This document shows positions 8,102 through 17,455 of a stretch of 64,000 nt of DNA, piece by piece (positions within the stretch are counted from its first letter, which is position 1; each line of letters starts with the position of its first letter). The notes below the pieces were generated by a model that saw nothing but the letters and a program-made list of their open reading frames with translations, was not told the origin of the DNA and did no database searches. Origin of the DNA: Candidatus Ideonella esbjergensis (GTDB taxonomy: Bacteria; Pseudomonadota; Gammaproteobacteria; Burkholderiales; Burkholderiaceae_C); contig JADJLP010000001.1 of the NCBI GenBank assembly GCA_016710065.1, positions 992,001-1,056,000 of the forward strand, written 5' to 3'. The position numbers and the translations under genes were made by a program.

Positions 8102-9547
8102 ATGGGTACCAAACTGAAATTTGCCGGTCTGCTGACCCTGGGCGCCATCGCCGGGGCACTCACCACCATCCAGGTCCAGGCCATCGCGCGCAGCAGCTAT
8201 GGCCCCCTGCCACTTGAAGAAATGCAGCAGCTCGCGGCCGTCTTCGGCATGGTCAAGAACGACTATGTGGAGCCGGTGGACGAGAAGAAGCTGATCACCG
8301 ACGCCATTGGCGGCATGGTGGCCGGGCTCGACCCGCACTCGGTCTATTTCGACAAGAAGACCTTCAAGGAATTCCGCGAAGGCACCACTGGCAAATTCGT
8401 GGGCGTGGGCATCGAGATCGGCATGGAAGACGGCCTGGTCAAGGTGCAGACCCCCATCGAAGGCTCGCCGGCCTTCCGCGCCGGCATCAAGAGCGGCGAC
8501 CTGATCACCAAGATCGACGACACGGCCGTCAAGGGCCTGGGCATGGACCAGGCCGTCAAGAAGATGCGCGGCGAGCCAGCCACCAAGGTGGTGCTCACCA
8601 TCTACCGCAAGAGCGAGAGCCGCAGCTTCCCCGTCACCATCGTGCGCGAAGAAATCCACGTGCAGAGCGTGCGCGCCAAGCTGATCGAGCCGGGCTACGC
8701 CTGGCTGCGCGTGAGCCAGTTCCAGGATCGCACCACCGAAGACTTCGCGCGCAAGCTCGACGAGATGTACAAGCAAGACCCGAACATCAAGGGTCTGGTG
8801 CTCGACCTGCGCAACGACCCGGGCGGCCTGCTCGAAGGCGCCGTGGCCCTGTCGGCGGCTTTCCTGCCGTCTGACGCCGTGGTGGTCACCACCAACGGCC
8901 AGATCCCCGACAGCAAGGCCACCTACCGCGCCAGCCCGGACAACTACATGCACCGCATGGGGCATGACCCGCTCAAGAAGTTGCCGGCGGCACTGAAGAA
9001 GGTGCCGATGATCGTGCTGGTGAACGAAGGCTCGGCCTCGGCCAGCGAGATCGTGGCCGGCGCGCTGCAAGACCACAAGCGCGCGCTGATCATGGGCGCC
9101 CAGACCTTTGGCAAGGGCTCGGTGCAGACCGTGCGCCCGCTCACGCCCGAGACCGCGTTGAAGATCACCACCGCCCGCTACTACACCCCGGGTGGCCGCT
9201 CCATCCAGGCCAAGGGCATCGTGCCCGATGTGTGGCTGGACGAAACCGCCGAGGGCAATGTGTTTGCCGCGTTGCGCACCCGCGAGGCTGACCTGGAAAA
9301 GCACCTGGTCAACGGCAACGAGAAGGGCGGCGAGGTCAAGGACGAGGCGCGCGAAAAGGCCCGTGAGGAAGCCCGCAAGAAGCTCGAAGAGCAATACGCC
9401 AAGAGCAAGGAAACGCCCAAGCCCTTGCCTGAATTTGGCAGCACCGAAGACTTCCAGCTCGCCCAGGCGCTCAACCGCCTGAAGGGCCAGCCGGTGATGG
9501 TGAGCAAGACCATGACCGAGCGCAAGGCCGAGGCCGACACCGAGTAG
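8102..9547 (+). CDS. ctpA: Carboxyl-terminal processing protease (S41 family)
   Basis: This 481-residue periplasmic serine protease has an N-terminal membrane or signal segment (about 5-28), a PDZ domain (about 90-185, with the GVGIEIG carboxylate-binding loop and EGSPAFRAGIKSGD), and an S41 catalytic domain. The Ser-Lys dyad is read as Ser313 in GSASASEI and Lys338 in TFGKGSVQT, the usual 25-residue spacing of CtpB. A charged Glu/Lys-rich tail (about 395-440) follows. It trims C-termini of exported proteins and often acts on cell-wall hydrolase control. The frame opens at 7982, but the ATG at 8102 gives the normal signal segment. It diverges from mshE with 254 nt between the starts. Confidence 0.92.
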   Translation: MGTKLKFAGLLTLGAIAGALTTIQVQAIARSSYGPLPLEEMQQLAAVFGMVKNDYVEPVDEKKLITDAIGGMVAGLDPHSVYFDKKTFKEFREGTTGKFVGVGIEIGMEDGLVKVQTPIEGSPAFRAGIKSGDLITKIDDTAVKGLGMDQAVKKMRGEPATKVVLTIYRKSESRSFPVTIVREEIHVQSVRAKLIEPGYAWLRVSQFQDRTTEDFARKLDEMYKQDPNIKGLVLDLRNDPGGLLEGAVALSAAFLPSDAVVVTTNGQIPDSKATYRASPDNYMHRMGHDPLKKLPAALKKVPMIVLVNEGSASASEIVAGALQDHKRALIMGAQTFGKGSVQTVRPLTPETALKITTARYYTPGGRSIQAKGIVPDVWLDETAEGNVFAALRTREADLEKHLVNGNEKGGEVKDEAREKAREEARKKLEEQYAKSKETPKPLPEFGSTEDFQLAQALNRLKGQPVMVSKTMTERKAEADTE

Positions 9548-9564
9548 CGGCGGGTGACGGGCCG

Positions 9565-10314
9565 GTGACCGATGACGAGTTGCTGCGCTATTCGCGGCAC
9601 ATCCTTCTTGACGAGATCGGCATCGAAGGCCAGGCCCGCTGGTTGCAATCGCATGCGCTGATCATTGGCGCTGGCGGTCTGGGCTCGCCAGTGGCCATGT
9701 ATTTGGCCACGGCAGGCGTGGGCCACATCACCCTGGTGGACCACGACACGGTGGACGTCACCAACCTGCAGCGCCAGATCGCCCACACCCGTGCGCGCGT
9801 GGGCCAGACCAAGGCCGAATCGGCCCGCACCACGATGCTGGCCATCAACGACGGCTTGCGCATTGACGCCGTCACCCAGCGCGCCGACGCCACCCTGCTC
9901 GATACCCTGGTGGCCCAAGCCGATGTGGTGCTGGACTGCACCGACAACTTCGCCACCCGCCACGCGGTGAACGCGGCCTGTGTGCTGCACGGCAAGCCGC
10001 TGGTCTCGGGCGCGGCCATAGGCTTCGACGGCCAGATCTCGGTCTACGACACGCGCGACGCGGCGCAGCCTTGCTATGCCTGCATCTTCCCGCCCGAGAG
10101 CACGTTTGAGGAAGTGCGCTGCTCCACCATGGGCGTGTTCGCGCCCTTGGTGGGCATCATCGGCAGCATGCAGGCGGCAGAGGCACTGAAGCTGCTGGCG
10201 GGCATTGGCAGCTCGCTTGCGGGCCGCTTGCAGATGCTGGACGCGCGCAGCATGCGCTGGGACGAAATCCGCCTGCCGCGCCAGGGTGCGTGCCCGGTGT
10301 GCGCAAAGCGTTGA
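9565..10314 (+). CDS. moeB: MoeB/ThiF-type ubiquitin-like-protein activating enzyme
   Basis: This 249-residue E1-like enzyme adenylates the C-terminus of a small sulfur carrier (MoaD or ThiS). The Rossmann ATP site GAGGLGSP is near residues 33-40, LVDHDTVDVTNLQRQ carries the conserved Asp and Arg, and CTDN marks the active site near 131. Zinc ligands are Cys170 and Cys173 (CYAC) plus Cys243 and Cys246 (CPVC), as in MoeB. No rhodanese domain is present. The start is GTG, 17 nt after the ctpA stop, so the two may be co-transcribed. Whether it serves molybdopterin or thiamine synthesis cannot be decided here because neither moaD nor thiS is adjacent. Confidence 0.88.
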   Translation: MTDDELLRYSRHILLDEIGIEGQARWLQSHALIIGAGGLGSPVAMYLATAGVGHITLVDHDTVDVTNLQRQIAHTRARVGQTKAESARTTMLAINDGLRIDAVTQRADATLLDTLVAQADVVLDCTDNFATRHAVNAACVLHGKPLVSGAAIGFDGQISVYDTRDAAQPCYACIFPPESTFEEVRCSTMGVFAPLVGIIGSMQAAEALKLLAGIGSSLAGRLQMLDARSMRWDEIRLPRQGACPVCAKR

Positions 10315-10377
10315 ACTGAACCGCTGCGTCGCCGCTGTTCGGCCAGCCGTGCCGTGCAGGCCGAGTAAGCTGCCACC

Positions 10378-11280
10378 ATGAACGCGACCAAGTCCGACCT
10401 GACCGCCCGCAACTTCCCCCGCGCCGTAGAAGACGCCCGGGCCGCGAGCGCACCTGACCCCTACAGCGGCCCCGAGAGCAGCTACCGCCTGGCCTTTGAC
10501 GACAGCGACTTTCTGCTGCGCGATGAGCTGCGCCCCGTGCGCATGCAGTTGGAGCTGCTCAAGCCCGAACTGATCCAGCAGGAGCAGGGCATAGAAAGCA
10601 CCGTGGTCATTTTTGGCAGCGCCCGCATCCTGCCGGCCGAGGTGGCCCAGGCTGGCCTGTCCGACGCCACGGCCACCGGCGATACCGCTGCCATCCGCCG
10701 TGCCGAAACCCAGGTAGCCATGAGCGTGTACTACGAAGAGGCTCGGCGCTTTGCCGCCATCGTCACCGAGCGCTCCAAGGCGCTGGCCGCACCCGTGTAT
10801 GTGAGCACCGGTGGCGGCCCCGGCATCATGGAGGCCGGCAACCGTGGCGCCTTCGAGGTGGGTGGCAAGAGCCTGGGCATGAACATCGTGCTGCCCCACG
10901 AGCAGGCGCCCAACCCCTACATCACGCCGGAACTGTGCTTTCAGTTCCACTACTTCGCGCTGCGCAAGATGCACTTCCTGATGCGCTCGGTGGCGCTGGT
11001 GTGCTTCCCCGGTGGTTTCGGCACGCTCGACGAGTTGTTCGAGACCATGACGCTGATCCAGACCGGCAAGAGCCGCCGCCGACCCATCATGCTGTTCGGC
11101 CGCGCCTTCTGGGACAAGCTGATCAACTTCCAGCACCTGGTGGACACCGGCATGATCAGCCCTGGCGACCTGGAGCTGTTCCACTTTGTCGAGACCGCCG
11201 AGGAGGCCTGGGAAAGGCTCTCGGCCTACTACGAGTTCGAGGTCAAGCGCGACGGCGACGGCGAGTACGCTGACGATTGA
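10378..11280 (+). CDS. LOG-family (TIGR00730) nucleotide phosphoribohydrolase-like protein
   Basis: The 300-residue protein carries both signatures of the LOG / lysine-decarboxylase-like Rossmann family: GGGPGIMEAGNRGA (about 146-159) and PGGFGTLDELFE (about 211-222). Family members hydrolyse cytokinin or other purine riboside 5'-monophosphates to free base and ribose 5-phosphate. The older lysine decarboxylase label is wrong for this fold. An N-terminal extension of about 80 residues precedes the core, as in the longer bacterial subgroup. The physiological substrate in this organism is unknown. It stands 63 nt after moeB on the same strand. Confidence 0.85.
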   Translation: MNATKSDLTARNFPRAVEDARAASAPDPYSGPESSYRLAFDDSDFLLRDELRPVRMQLELLKPELIQQEQGIESTVVIFGSARILPAEVAQAGLSDATATGDTAAIRRAETQVAMSVYYEEARRFAAIVTERSKALAAPVYVSTGGGPGIMEAGNRGAFEVGGKSLGMNIVLPHEQAPNPYITPELCFQFHYFALRKMHFLMRSVALVCFPGGFGTLDELFETMTLIQTGKSRRRPIMLFGRAFWDKLINFQHLVDTGMISPGDLELFHFVETAEEAWERLSAYYEFEVKRDGDGEYADD

Positions 11281-11355
11281 AGCACCGCAGAATCTGCGGC
11301 CACCACGGGGTCAATCCGCAGCACGCTCGGGCAGGCAGGCGCCACAATCCGCTGC

Positions 11356-12270
11356 ATGACCAAGCTCGTGACCCTGATCGGCGCCCCCACCGACATTGGA
11401 GCCGGCACCCGTGGTGCCAGCATGGGACCCGAAGCCCTGCGCGTGGCCGACCTCGCCGCCATCCTGCAAGGCCACGGCGTGGACGTGCAGGACCGCGGGA
11501 ACCTGATCGGCCCCAGCAACCCCTGGCTGCCACCGGTGAATGGCTACCGCCACCTGGCCGAGGTGGTGGCCTGGAACCAGGCCGTGCACGATGCCGTGCA
11601 CGCCGAGCTGCAGCAGGGCCGCTTGCCCATCCTGCTGGGCGGCGACCACTGCCTGGGCCTGGGCAGCATCAGCGCCGTGGCCCGCCATTGCCGCGAGGCC
11701 GGCAAGAAGCTGCGCGTGCTGTGGCTGGACGCGCACGCCGACTTCAACACCAATGAGCTCACCCCCAGCGGTAACCTCCACGGCATGCCGGTGGCCTGTT
11801 TGTGCGGCCACGGCCCGCAGGAGCTGATCGGCATTGGCGGCCAGGTGCCGGCCATCAACCCCAAGTGGCTGCGGCAGATCGGCATCCGCAGCGTGGACGC
11901 GGGCGAGAAGCGCTTGGTGCACGAGGTGGGGCTGGAGGTGTTTGACATGCGCTACATCGACGAGATGGGCATGCGCCACACCATGGAGCTGGCCCTGGCC
12001 ACGCTGGACACCAACACCCATCTGCACGTGAGCTTCGACGTGGACTTTCTCGACCCCGAGATCGCCCCCGGCGTGGGCACCACCGTGCCCGGCGGCCCCA
12101 CCTACCGCGAGGCGCAGCTGTGCATGGAGATGATTGCCGACACCGGGCGCCTGGGCAGCCTGGACGTGATGGAGCTGAACCCCGCGCTCGACCTGCGCAA
12201 CAAGACTGCCGACCTGGCGGTGGACCTGATCGAGAGCCTGTTCGGCAAGAGCACGTTGATGCGCCGTTGA
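11356..12270 (+). CDS. rocF: Arginase
   Basis: This is a 304-residue ureohydrolase with all binuclear manganese ligands in place: His98 (GGDHC), Asp125, His127 and Asp129 (DAHAD), and Asp228 and Asp230 (SFDVDFLDPEIAPGVGT). The substrate loop SGNLHGMP matches arginase rather than agmatinase. It cleaves L-arginine to ornithine and urea in the cytosol. The gene is monocistronic in appearance, with kefC converging on its end 10 nt away. No urease or ornithine catabolism genes are nearby. Confidence 0.92.
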   Translation: MTKLVTLIGAPTDIGAGTRGASMGPEALRVADLAAILQGHGVDVQDRGNLIGPSNPWLPPVNGYRHLAEVVAWNQAVHDAVHAELQQGRLPILLGGDHCLGLGSISAVARHCREAGKKLRVLWLDAHADFNTNELTPSGNLHGMPVACLCGHGPQELIGIGGQVPAINPKWLRQIGIRSVDAGEKRLVHEVGLEVFDMRYIDEMGMRHTMELALATLDTNTHLHVSFDVDFLDPEIAPGVGTTVPGGPTYREAQLCMEMIADTGRLGSLDVMELNPALDLRNKTADLAVDLIESLFGKSTLMRR

Positions 12271-12280
12271 GCGGCCGGGT

Positions 12281-14161
12281 CTACGAATCGCCGGGGGATT
12301 GCCAGCCCTTGCCGGGGTGCTGGCCGGAGCGGTCCTGACGCTCCCGGGCGAACAGATCTTCGAGCTGCTGCCGCCCCGCCTTGGCCAGCGAGATCAACCT
12401 GGCGCGGTCACCGTAGTGCGGCAGCATCTCGTGCAGTTGGGCCACGCTGTGGCGGCGAAAGCGCATTGCCAGCGTGCGGGCCTCGTGGCGCTCGAAGCCC
12501 AGCACCTCCAGCGCGCTGCGGCCACTCATCAGGGCTGAATCGAAGGTTTCGCGTTCGATGTGCTGCACGCCGCGCTGGGTCAGCTCCACCCAGTGCTGCA
12601 CATTGCGCGCCCGGGCGATCAGCGTGAGTTGCGGGAAGTGCTCGCGCGCCAGGTCCACCAGGGCCAGGCTCTGCGCCACGTCGTCCACGGCCACCACCAG
12701 CAGCTTGGCGCTGTCGGCGCCGGCCACGCGCAGCAAATCGAGCCGTGTCGCATCGCCGTAGTACACGCGCCAGCCGAACTTGCGCAGGCTTTCCACCTGG
12801 TCGGCGTCGTGCTCCAGCACCGTGGCCTTCAGGCCGTTGGCAAACAGCAAGCGGCCCACGATCTGGCCGTAGCGGCCAAAGCCGGCAATGATCACCGGCG
12901 CGTTCTGCGGCTCGCTGATCTCTTCCAGCTTGGGCCCGCCGGCCTTGGCGTATCGGCGCGTGACGCGGTCAGCGGCGATCAGCAGCAGCGGCGTGGCCAG
13001 CATCGAAAGGGCCACCACCGCCACCAGCAGCGAGGCCGTGGCGGCGTCCATGGCCCCCGCCTGCGCGGCGCCCTGGTAGACCACGAAGCCGAATTCACCG
13101 CCCTGGGCCAGCAGCACCACGAACACCGGGCGCTCGGCCACGGGGGTGGGCATGGCGCGCGCCATGGCCCACAGCACCAGCGCCTTCACCGCCAGAAAGC
13201 CGGTCACCAGCGCGGCCACCAGAGCAGGCCGCTGCAGCACCACGGCGAAGTCGATGCTCATGCCCACGGCAATGAAGAACAGGCCCAGCAGCAGGCCCTT
13301 GAACGGTTCCAAATCAGTTTCCAGCTCGCGCCGGAATTCGCTCTCGGCCAGCAGCACGCCGGCCAGGAAGGCACCCAGCGCCATGCTCAAACCCACGGCC
13401 TGCATCAGCGCCGCCGTGGCCACCACCAGCAACAGCGCGGCGGCGGTGAAGATCTCGGGCGTTTCGCTGCGGGCGATCCAGCGCAGCGCCGGGCGCAACA
13501 GCAGCCGCCCGCCCAGCACGATGGTCAGCACCATGCCCATGGCCTTGGCCGCGGCGATACCGCCGCCACCCTGGTGCGCTGCGACGTCGGAGGCGTCCAG
13601 CGCCAGCAGCGGCAACAGGGCCAGGATGGGGATGGCCGCCATGTCCTGGAACAGTGCCACGCTCAGGATGCTCTGGCCCGAGCTGGTGGCCATGAGGTTG
13701 CGCTCGGCCAGCACGCCCAGGCCAATGGCCGTGGACGACATGGCCAGGCCCAGCGAGGCAGCCAGCGCCAGGCGCCAGTCCACGCCCAGCGGGATGGCCA
13801 CCAGGGTCATGAGCGCGGCCGAACCCAGCAGTTGTGCGCTGCCCCAGCCGAAGATGGGCCGGCGCAGCGCCCACAGGCGGCGCGGCTCCAGCTCCAGCCC
13901 CACCAGGAACAACATCAGCACCACGCCGAACTCCGAGAAGTGCAGCATGGTTTGCGGCTCGGTCACCAGCTTCAGGCCCCAGGGCCCGATGGCGATGCCC
14001 GCACCCAGGTAGCCGATGATGGCGCCCAGCCCGGCCAGGCGCGCCAACGGCACGGCCAGCACGGCAGCGCCCAGGTAGACCAGGCTCATCTGCAGCCAGC
14101 CGCTGTTGGTGCCGGCATGTTGGACGGCGGACGCGGCGGCTTGTGGGATGTTGGCGTCCAT
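12281..14161 (-). CDS. kefC: Glutathione-regulated potassium/proton antiporter KefC-type (CPA2)
   Basis: This is a 626-residue monovalent cation:proton antiporter. The N-terminal CPA2 exchanger domain has about 12 helices (about 25-400), and a cytosolic RCK/TrkA-N domain starts at about 420 with the nucleotide-binding loop GFGRYGQ and the acidic ligand end VLEHDAD. In the family this domain binds glutathione or its adducts and gates potassium efflux for protection against electrophiles. The gene begins 4 nt after the kefF-like gene, so the pair forms the KefF-KefC operon. C-terminal residues past 560 are Arg/Gln-rich and not conserved. Confidence 0.9.
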   Translation of the reverse strand: MDANIPQAAASAVQHAGTNSGWLQMSLVYLGAAVLAVPLARLAGLGAIIGYLGAGIAIGPWGLKLVTEPQTMLHFSEFGVVLMLFLVGLELEPRRLWALRRPIFGWGSAQLLGSAALMTLVAIPLGVDWRLALAASLGLAMSSTAIGLGVLAERNLMATSSGQSILSVALFQDMAAIPILALLPLLALDASDVAAHQGGGGIAAAKAMGMVLTIVLGGRLLLRPALRWIARSETPEIFTAAALLLVVATAALMQAVGLSMALGAFLAGVLLAESEFRRELETDLEPFKGLLLGLFFIAVGMSIDFAVVLQRPALVAALVTGFLAVKALVLWAMARAMPTPVAERPVFVVLLAQGGEFGFVVYQGAAQAGAMDAATASLLVAVVALSMLATPLLLIAADRVTRRYAKAGGPKLEEISEPQNAPVIIAGFGRYGQIVGRLLFANGLKATVLEHDADQVESLRKFGWRVYYGDATRLDLLRVAGADSAKLLVVAVDDVAQSLALVDLAREHFPQLTLIARARNVQHWVELTQRGVQHIERETFDSALMSGRSALEVLGFERHEARTLAMRFRRHSVAQLHEMLPHYGDRARLISLAKAGRQQLEDLFARERQDRSGQHPGKGWQSPGDS

Positions 14162-14165
14162 GGGT

Positions 14166-14783
14166 TCAGCGGGTGAGGGTGTCGTGGGGGCGCGCGCTCT
14201 CGGGTACTACGCAGCCTGGGCATTCGGGCAGATCGGCCAGTTCAGGCCAGTCGGGGTAGCTGGCCAGGCGCTGGGCGAACATCGCGGCGTGTTCGGCCAC
14301 TTCGGCGTCACCCACCTCGTGCGCACCATGCAGCACCATGGGCGGCAGGAAGCGCATACCGGCGAGTGCGGCCGTTTGCTCGTAGGGTGGCCAGAAGGCG
14401 TCGATGAAATGCCGGTTGTGGCCGGCGGGGTGATAGGCCTCGGCCGCGCCGCCGGTGCTGGTAACCAGCCACAAATCCTTGCCGCGCAGAGCCTGGGTGC
14501 CCTGGCCGTAGGCCCAGCCATAGGCGAAGACCTCGTCCAGCCATAGCTTGAGCAGTGGCGGCATGCCATACCAGTGCAGCGGGTGCTGCCACACCACCAG
14601 TTGGGCCTGGGCCAGCGCGGCCTGCTCTGCAGGCACGTCGATGACGTAATCAGGGTAGAGCGCATACAGGTCGCGCGCCTGCACGCGCTCGGCAGGCAGT
14701 TGGCGCCCCGCCTGCAGCAGCGCGCGGTTCACGCGCGAGTGCTGCAGGGCGGGGTGGGCGGTGAGCAAGAGGACGTCGGCCAT
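14166..14783 (-). CDS. kefF: KefF-like NAD(P)H quinone oxidoreductase, ancillary to KefC
   Basis: This 205-residue flavodoxin-fold protein is of the KefF/MdaB type. It has the N-terminal strand VLLLTAHPALQHSRVNRAL (FMN phosphate loop), WQHPLHWYGMPPLLKLWLDE in the centre (the WxxP-xxWY-MPxxLK signature of this family), and STGGAAEAY for the isoalloxazine loop. The frame opens much further upstream, but the ATG at 14783 starts the conserved fold. KefF binds to and activates KefC and also reduces quinones. It diverges from the ParA-like gene with about 75 nt between the starts. Confidence 0.88.
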   Translation of the reverse strand: MADVLLLTAHPALQHSRVNRALLQAGRQLPAERVQARDLYALYPDYVIDVPAEQAALAQAQLVVWQHPLHWYGMPPLLKLWLDEVFAYGWAYGQGTQALRGKDLWLVTSTGGAAEAYHPAGHNRHFIDAFWPPYEQTAALAGMRFLPPMVLHGAHEVGDAEVAEHAAMFAQRLASYPDWPELADLPECPGCVVPESARPHDTLTR

Positions 14784-14859
14784 GCCGTTACCATACCTGC
14801 AAGCCAAGAACCGGGCGGACGCCGAACCCGCGCCCCAGCCCCCAGCAAGGAGACACGAC

Positions 14860-15483
14860 ATGCCGGTGATCGCAGTGGCCAACCCCAAGGGTGGCGTGGG
14901 CAAGAGCACCTTGGCCACCAACGTGGCGGGCTGGCTGGCCCGCCAGGGCCATGCGGTGATGCTGGGCGATCTGGACCGCCAGCAGTCCTCGCACCAGTGG
15001 CTGGGCCTGCGCCCGGCCAAGGTGCCGGCCATCCAGACCTGGGAGGTGCGCGACGGCGGCAGCCTGCTGCGCCCGCCCAAGGGCACCACGCATGCCGTCA
15101 TCGACACTCCCGCCGGCCTGCATGGCAAGAAGCTTGAAGCACTGCTAAAGATCACCGATCAACTGCTGGTGCCCTTGCAGCCCAGTCTGTTCGACATCCA
15201 GGCCACCCATGCGTTTCTGAACGAGTTGGCCGTTCACCCACGCGCTGGGCAGATCCGGGTGGCCCTGGTGGGCATGCGGGTGAAGGACCACACCATTGCC
15301 CAGGAGCGCCTGCAGGAGTACACCGCGACCCTGCCCGCCAAAATGATTGCCTCGCTGCGCGACACCCAGAACTACGTGCACCTGGCCGCACACGGCCTGA
15401 CCCTGTGGGACGTTGCGTCGGGCCGCGTGGAACGCGATCTGGCGCAATGGGAGCCCATCGTGGCTTGGCTCAAAAACCACTGA
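14860..15483 (+). CDS. ParA-family ATPase
   Basis: This 207-residue deviant-Walker P-loop ATPase has ANPKGGVGKST (Lys10 and Lys15), the Walker A' LGDLDRQQSS, and VIDTPAGL as Walker B. It is shorter than chromosomal ParA and lacks the N-terminal DNA-binding helix, so it resembles the small ParA/MinD-like ATPases that position single cargoes. No parB or cargo gene is beside it, and its target is unknown. The start at 14860 follows a strong AAGGAGA site. The frame also opens at 14761, but that would overlap the divergent kefF start. Confidence 0.85.
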   Translation: MPVIAVANPKGGVGKSTLATNVAGWLARQGHAVMLGDLDRQQSSHQWLGLRPAKVPAIQTWEVRDGGSLLRPPKGTTHAVIDTPAGLHGKKLEALLKITDQLLVPLQPSLFDIQATHAFLNELAVHPRAGQIRVALVGMRVKDHTIAQERLQEYTATLPAKMIASLRDTQNYVHLAAHGLTLWDVASGRVERDLAQWEPIVAWLKNH

Positions 15484-15589
15484 GTGGGGTTGGCAGGGCG
15501 GGTATGTCACACCTCGTCTCAAAGAGTGAGGCCAAGCGACACCCAGAGGGGTACCATTAAATTTTCGCGCCCGCGGTGCCGTTCAAATC

Positions 15590-16303
15590 ATGAGAGTCCT
15601 GCTGGTCGATGACCACCCACTGATCTTGTCAGCCCTCAAGGCGATGATCGAGAACCTGCACCCCGGCGTGCAAGTGGTGGCCCTGGCCAGCGATCTGGCG
15701 GTGCGCCAGTCCATTGCCGACAACGAAGAGCACGATCTGGTGCTGCTCGATCTGCAGTTGGGCGATGTCACTGGCTTTGACCTGCTGCGCGATATGCGCA
15801 CGGCCTGGCCCTCGGTGCCGGTGGTGGTCATTTCAGCCTCCGACCGGGCCAGTGATGTGATCCAGGCGATCGACCTGGGCGCCATGGGCTTTTTGCCCAA
15901 GCGCATGTCCACCGAGGCCCTGGCAGACGCCCTGAAGCTGGTGATGGAAGGCGGCATCTTTGTGCCCACGATGTCGGTGGGTGACTTGGTGGCCACGCCC
16001 GAAGCCCCGGGGGTCGATGCCGCAGACGGTGCCGACCACGGCCAGCAGCAAAACCCGCAGAACTACGACCACCTGGGCATCACGCCCCGCCAGTCGGATG
16101 TGCTGGCCCTGCTGCTGCAAGGCGCGCCCAACAAAGACATCGCGCGGCGCCTGGGCCTGTCGGTGGAGACCGTGAAAGACCATGTGCAGGCTGTGCTGCG
16201 TGCGCTGGGCGTCAGCTCGCGCACGCAGGCCGTGCTGGCTGTGGGGCAGATGACCCAGCAGCGCCGTCAGCAGGCCAGTGCCGGCCGCCGCAGCACCGAC
16301 TGA
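15590..16303 (+). CDS. NarL/LuxR-family response regulator
   Basis: The 237-residue protein has a receiver domain (1-122) with Asp7, Asp8, phospho-acceptor Asp54 (LLDLQLGD) and Lys in LPKRMS, followed by a LuxR-type helix-turn-helix (about 160-225) with LGITPRQSDVLALLLQGAPN and SVETVKDHV. The linker contains an Asn/Gln-rich stretch. No histidine kinase gene lies next to it, so it is an orphan or pairs with a distant kinase. The spacer upstream holds an AT-rich patch (CCATTAAATTTTCG) about 25 nt before the ATG, which could be part of its promoter. Confidence 0.88.
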   Translation: MRVLLVDDHPLILSALKAMIENLHPGVQVVALASDLAVRQSIADNEEHDLVLLDLQLGDVTGFDLLRDMRTAWPSVPVVVISASDRASDVIQAIDLGAMGFLPKRMSTEALADALKLVMEGGIFVPTMSVGDLVATPEAPGVDAADGADHGQQQNPQNYDHLGITPRQSDVLALLLQGAPNKDIARRLGLSVETVKDHVQAVLRALGVSSRTQAVLAVGQMTQQRRQQASAGRRSTD

Positions 16304-16316
16304 CTCAGTTGGGCGG

Positions 16317-17213
16317 TCAGTTGGGCGTGTAGGCCAGGCGCACGTAGATCGGCGCAAAGGCCTCGGCCTGGGTCAGCTCCAGCAGGCGCTCACGGGCCAG
16401 CTCCAGCATGGCGATGAAGGTCACCACCATCACGGCGGGGCCGCGCTCCACCTCGAACAAATCCTGAAACTCGACGAAGCGCTGGCCTTGCAGGCGGCGC
16501 AGCACGCCGCTCATGAACTCGCGCACCGAGAGCTGCTCGCGCGAGATCTTGTGATGCTGGTGCAGCTTGGCGCGCTTCATGATGTCGGCCCAGGCTTCGC
16601 GGATGTCCACCACGTCCACATCGGGAAAGCGCAGCGTGGTGGATTGCTCGATGGTCACTTGCGCGCGCAGGATGTCGCGGCCGATCTGCGGCAGCGCGTC
16701 CAGCCGCGCGGCGGCCAGCTTCATCTGCTCGTATTCCAGCAGGCGGCGCACCAGTTCGGCACGCGGGTCTTCGAGCTCCTTGCCGTCGTCGGTCTTCTTG
16801 GGCGGCAGCAGCATGCGCGACTTGATCTCGATGAGCATCGCAGCCATCAGCAAATAGTCGGCCGCGAGTTCGAGGTTGTGCTGGCGGATCTGCTCCACAT
16901 AGCGCAGGTATTGGCGCGTCACATCCGCCATTGGGATGTCGAGGATGTTGAAGTTCTGCTTGCGGATCAGGTAGAGCAGCAGGTCCAGCGGGCCCTGGAA
17001 GGCCTCGAGAAAGACCTCCAGCGCGTCGGGCGGGATGTACAGGTCGGTGGGCAGGCGGAACAGCGGCTCGCCGTACAGGCGCGCCAGCGCCACCCCGTCC
17101 ACTTCGCGTGGGGTGTCCACCTCGGGGGCTGCGGGTGGCGGCAGCTGGGTGGGATGCAACTCGGCGGGCGCGGCCGAAAGCGGGCCTGCGCCGGCAACGT
17201 CGGCGTCGTTCAT
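16317..17213 (-). CDS. scpA: Segregation and condensation protein ScpA
   Basis: This is a 298-residue kleisin. The N-terminal helical domain binds the Smc neck and contains FQGPLDLLLYLIRKQNFNIL, the family hallmark. The centre has LELAADYLLMAAMLIEIKSRMLLP, and the C-terminal winged helix (about 225-298) contacts the Smc head. An N-terminal extension of about 60 residues rich in Pro and Ala is common in Burkholderiales. With Smc and ScpB it compacts and segregates the chromosome. No scpB lies in the window. It is read with the DUF3460 gene on the same strand 35 nt upstream. Confidence 0.93.
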   Translation of the reverse strand: MNDADVAGAGPLSAAPAELHPTQLPPPAAPEVDTPREVDGVALARLYGEPLFRLPTDLYIPPDALEVFLEAFQGPLDLLLYLIRKQNFNILDIPMADVTRQYLRYVEQIRQHNLELAADYLLMAAMLIEIKSRMLLPPKKTDDGKELEDPRAELVRRLLEYEQMKLAAARLDALPQIGRDILRAQVTIEQSTTLRFPDVDVVDIREAWADIMKRAKLHQHHKISREQLSVREFMSGVLRRLQGQRFVEFQDLFEVERGPAVMVVTFIAMLELARERLLELTQAEAFAPIYVRLAYTPN

Positions 17214-17248
17214 TCGCTCAGGTCAGGGCAGAGCGGCAGGGCCCAGGC

Positions 17249-17455
17249 TCACTTGGGCGTCTTGCCGAAGTACACGTAGGCGCCCTGCGGCACGCGGGCG
17301 GCCTTGAAGGCGGCAGCGTTCTCGGGGTTCTGCGGTTTGTCCCACAGCAGCGCACGGCCAGCCACCTGCTCGTCATACAGGGCGGGCTTCTTGGCCCTGA
17401 GCGTCTCGATGAACTGGGTGACGTCGGATTGGTAGGGTTTCCAGAACAGCGGCAT
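17249..17455 (-). CDS. DUF3460 family small protein
   Basis: This is a 68-residue soluble protein (MPLFWKPYQSDVTQFIETLR at its start, ending YVYFGKTPK). It matches what I recall of DUF3460, a betaproteobacterial family of unknown function usually found just upstream of scpA and panC. It has no signal peptide, membrane helix or metal motif. The conserved pattern is Trp/Tyr/Phe at both ends with basic residues between. Genomic position suggests co-expression with scpA. Confidence 0.75.
   Translation of the reverse strand: MPLFWKPYQSDVTQFIETLRAKKPALYDEQVAGRALLWDKPQNPENAAAFKAARVPQGAYVYFGKTPK

Noticed and set aside
9181..11184. Open frame of 667 codons on the minus strand
   Set aside because: Antisense to ctpA, moeB and the LOG-family gene; composition rich in His, Gln, Gly and Arg without recognisable motif.
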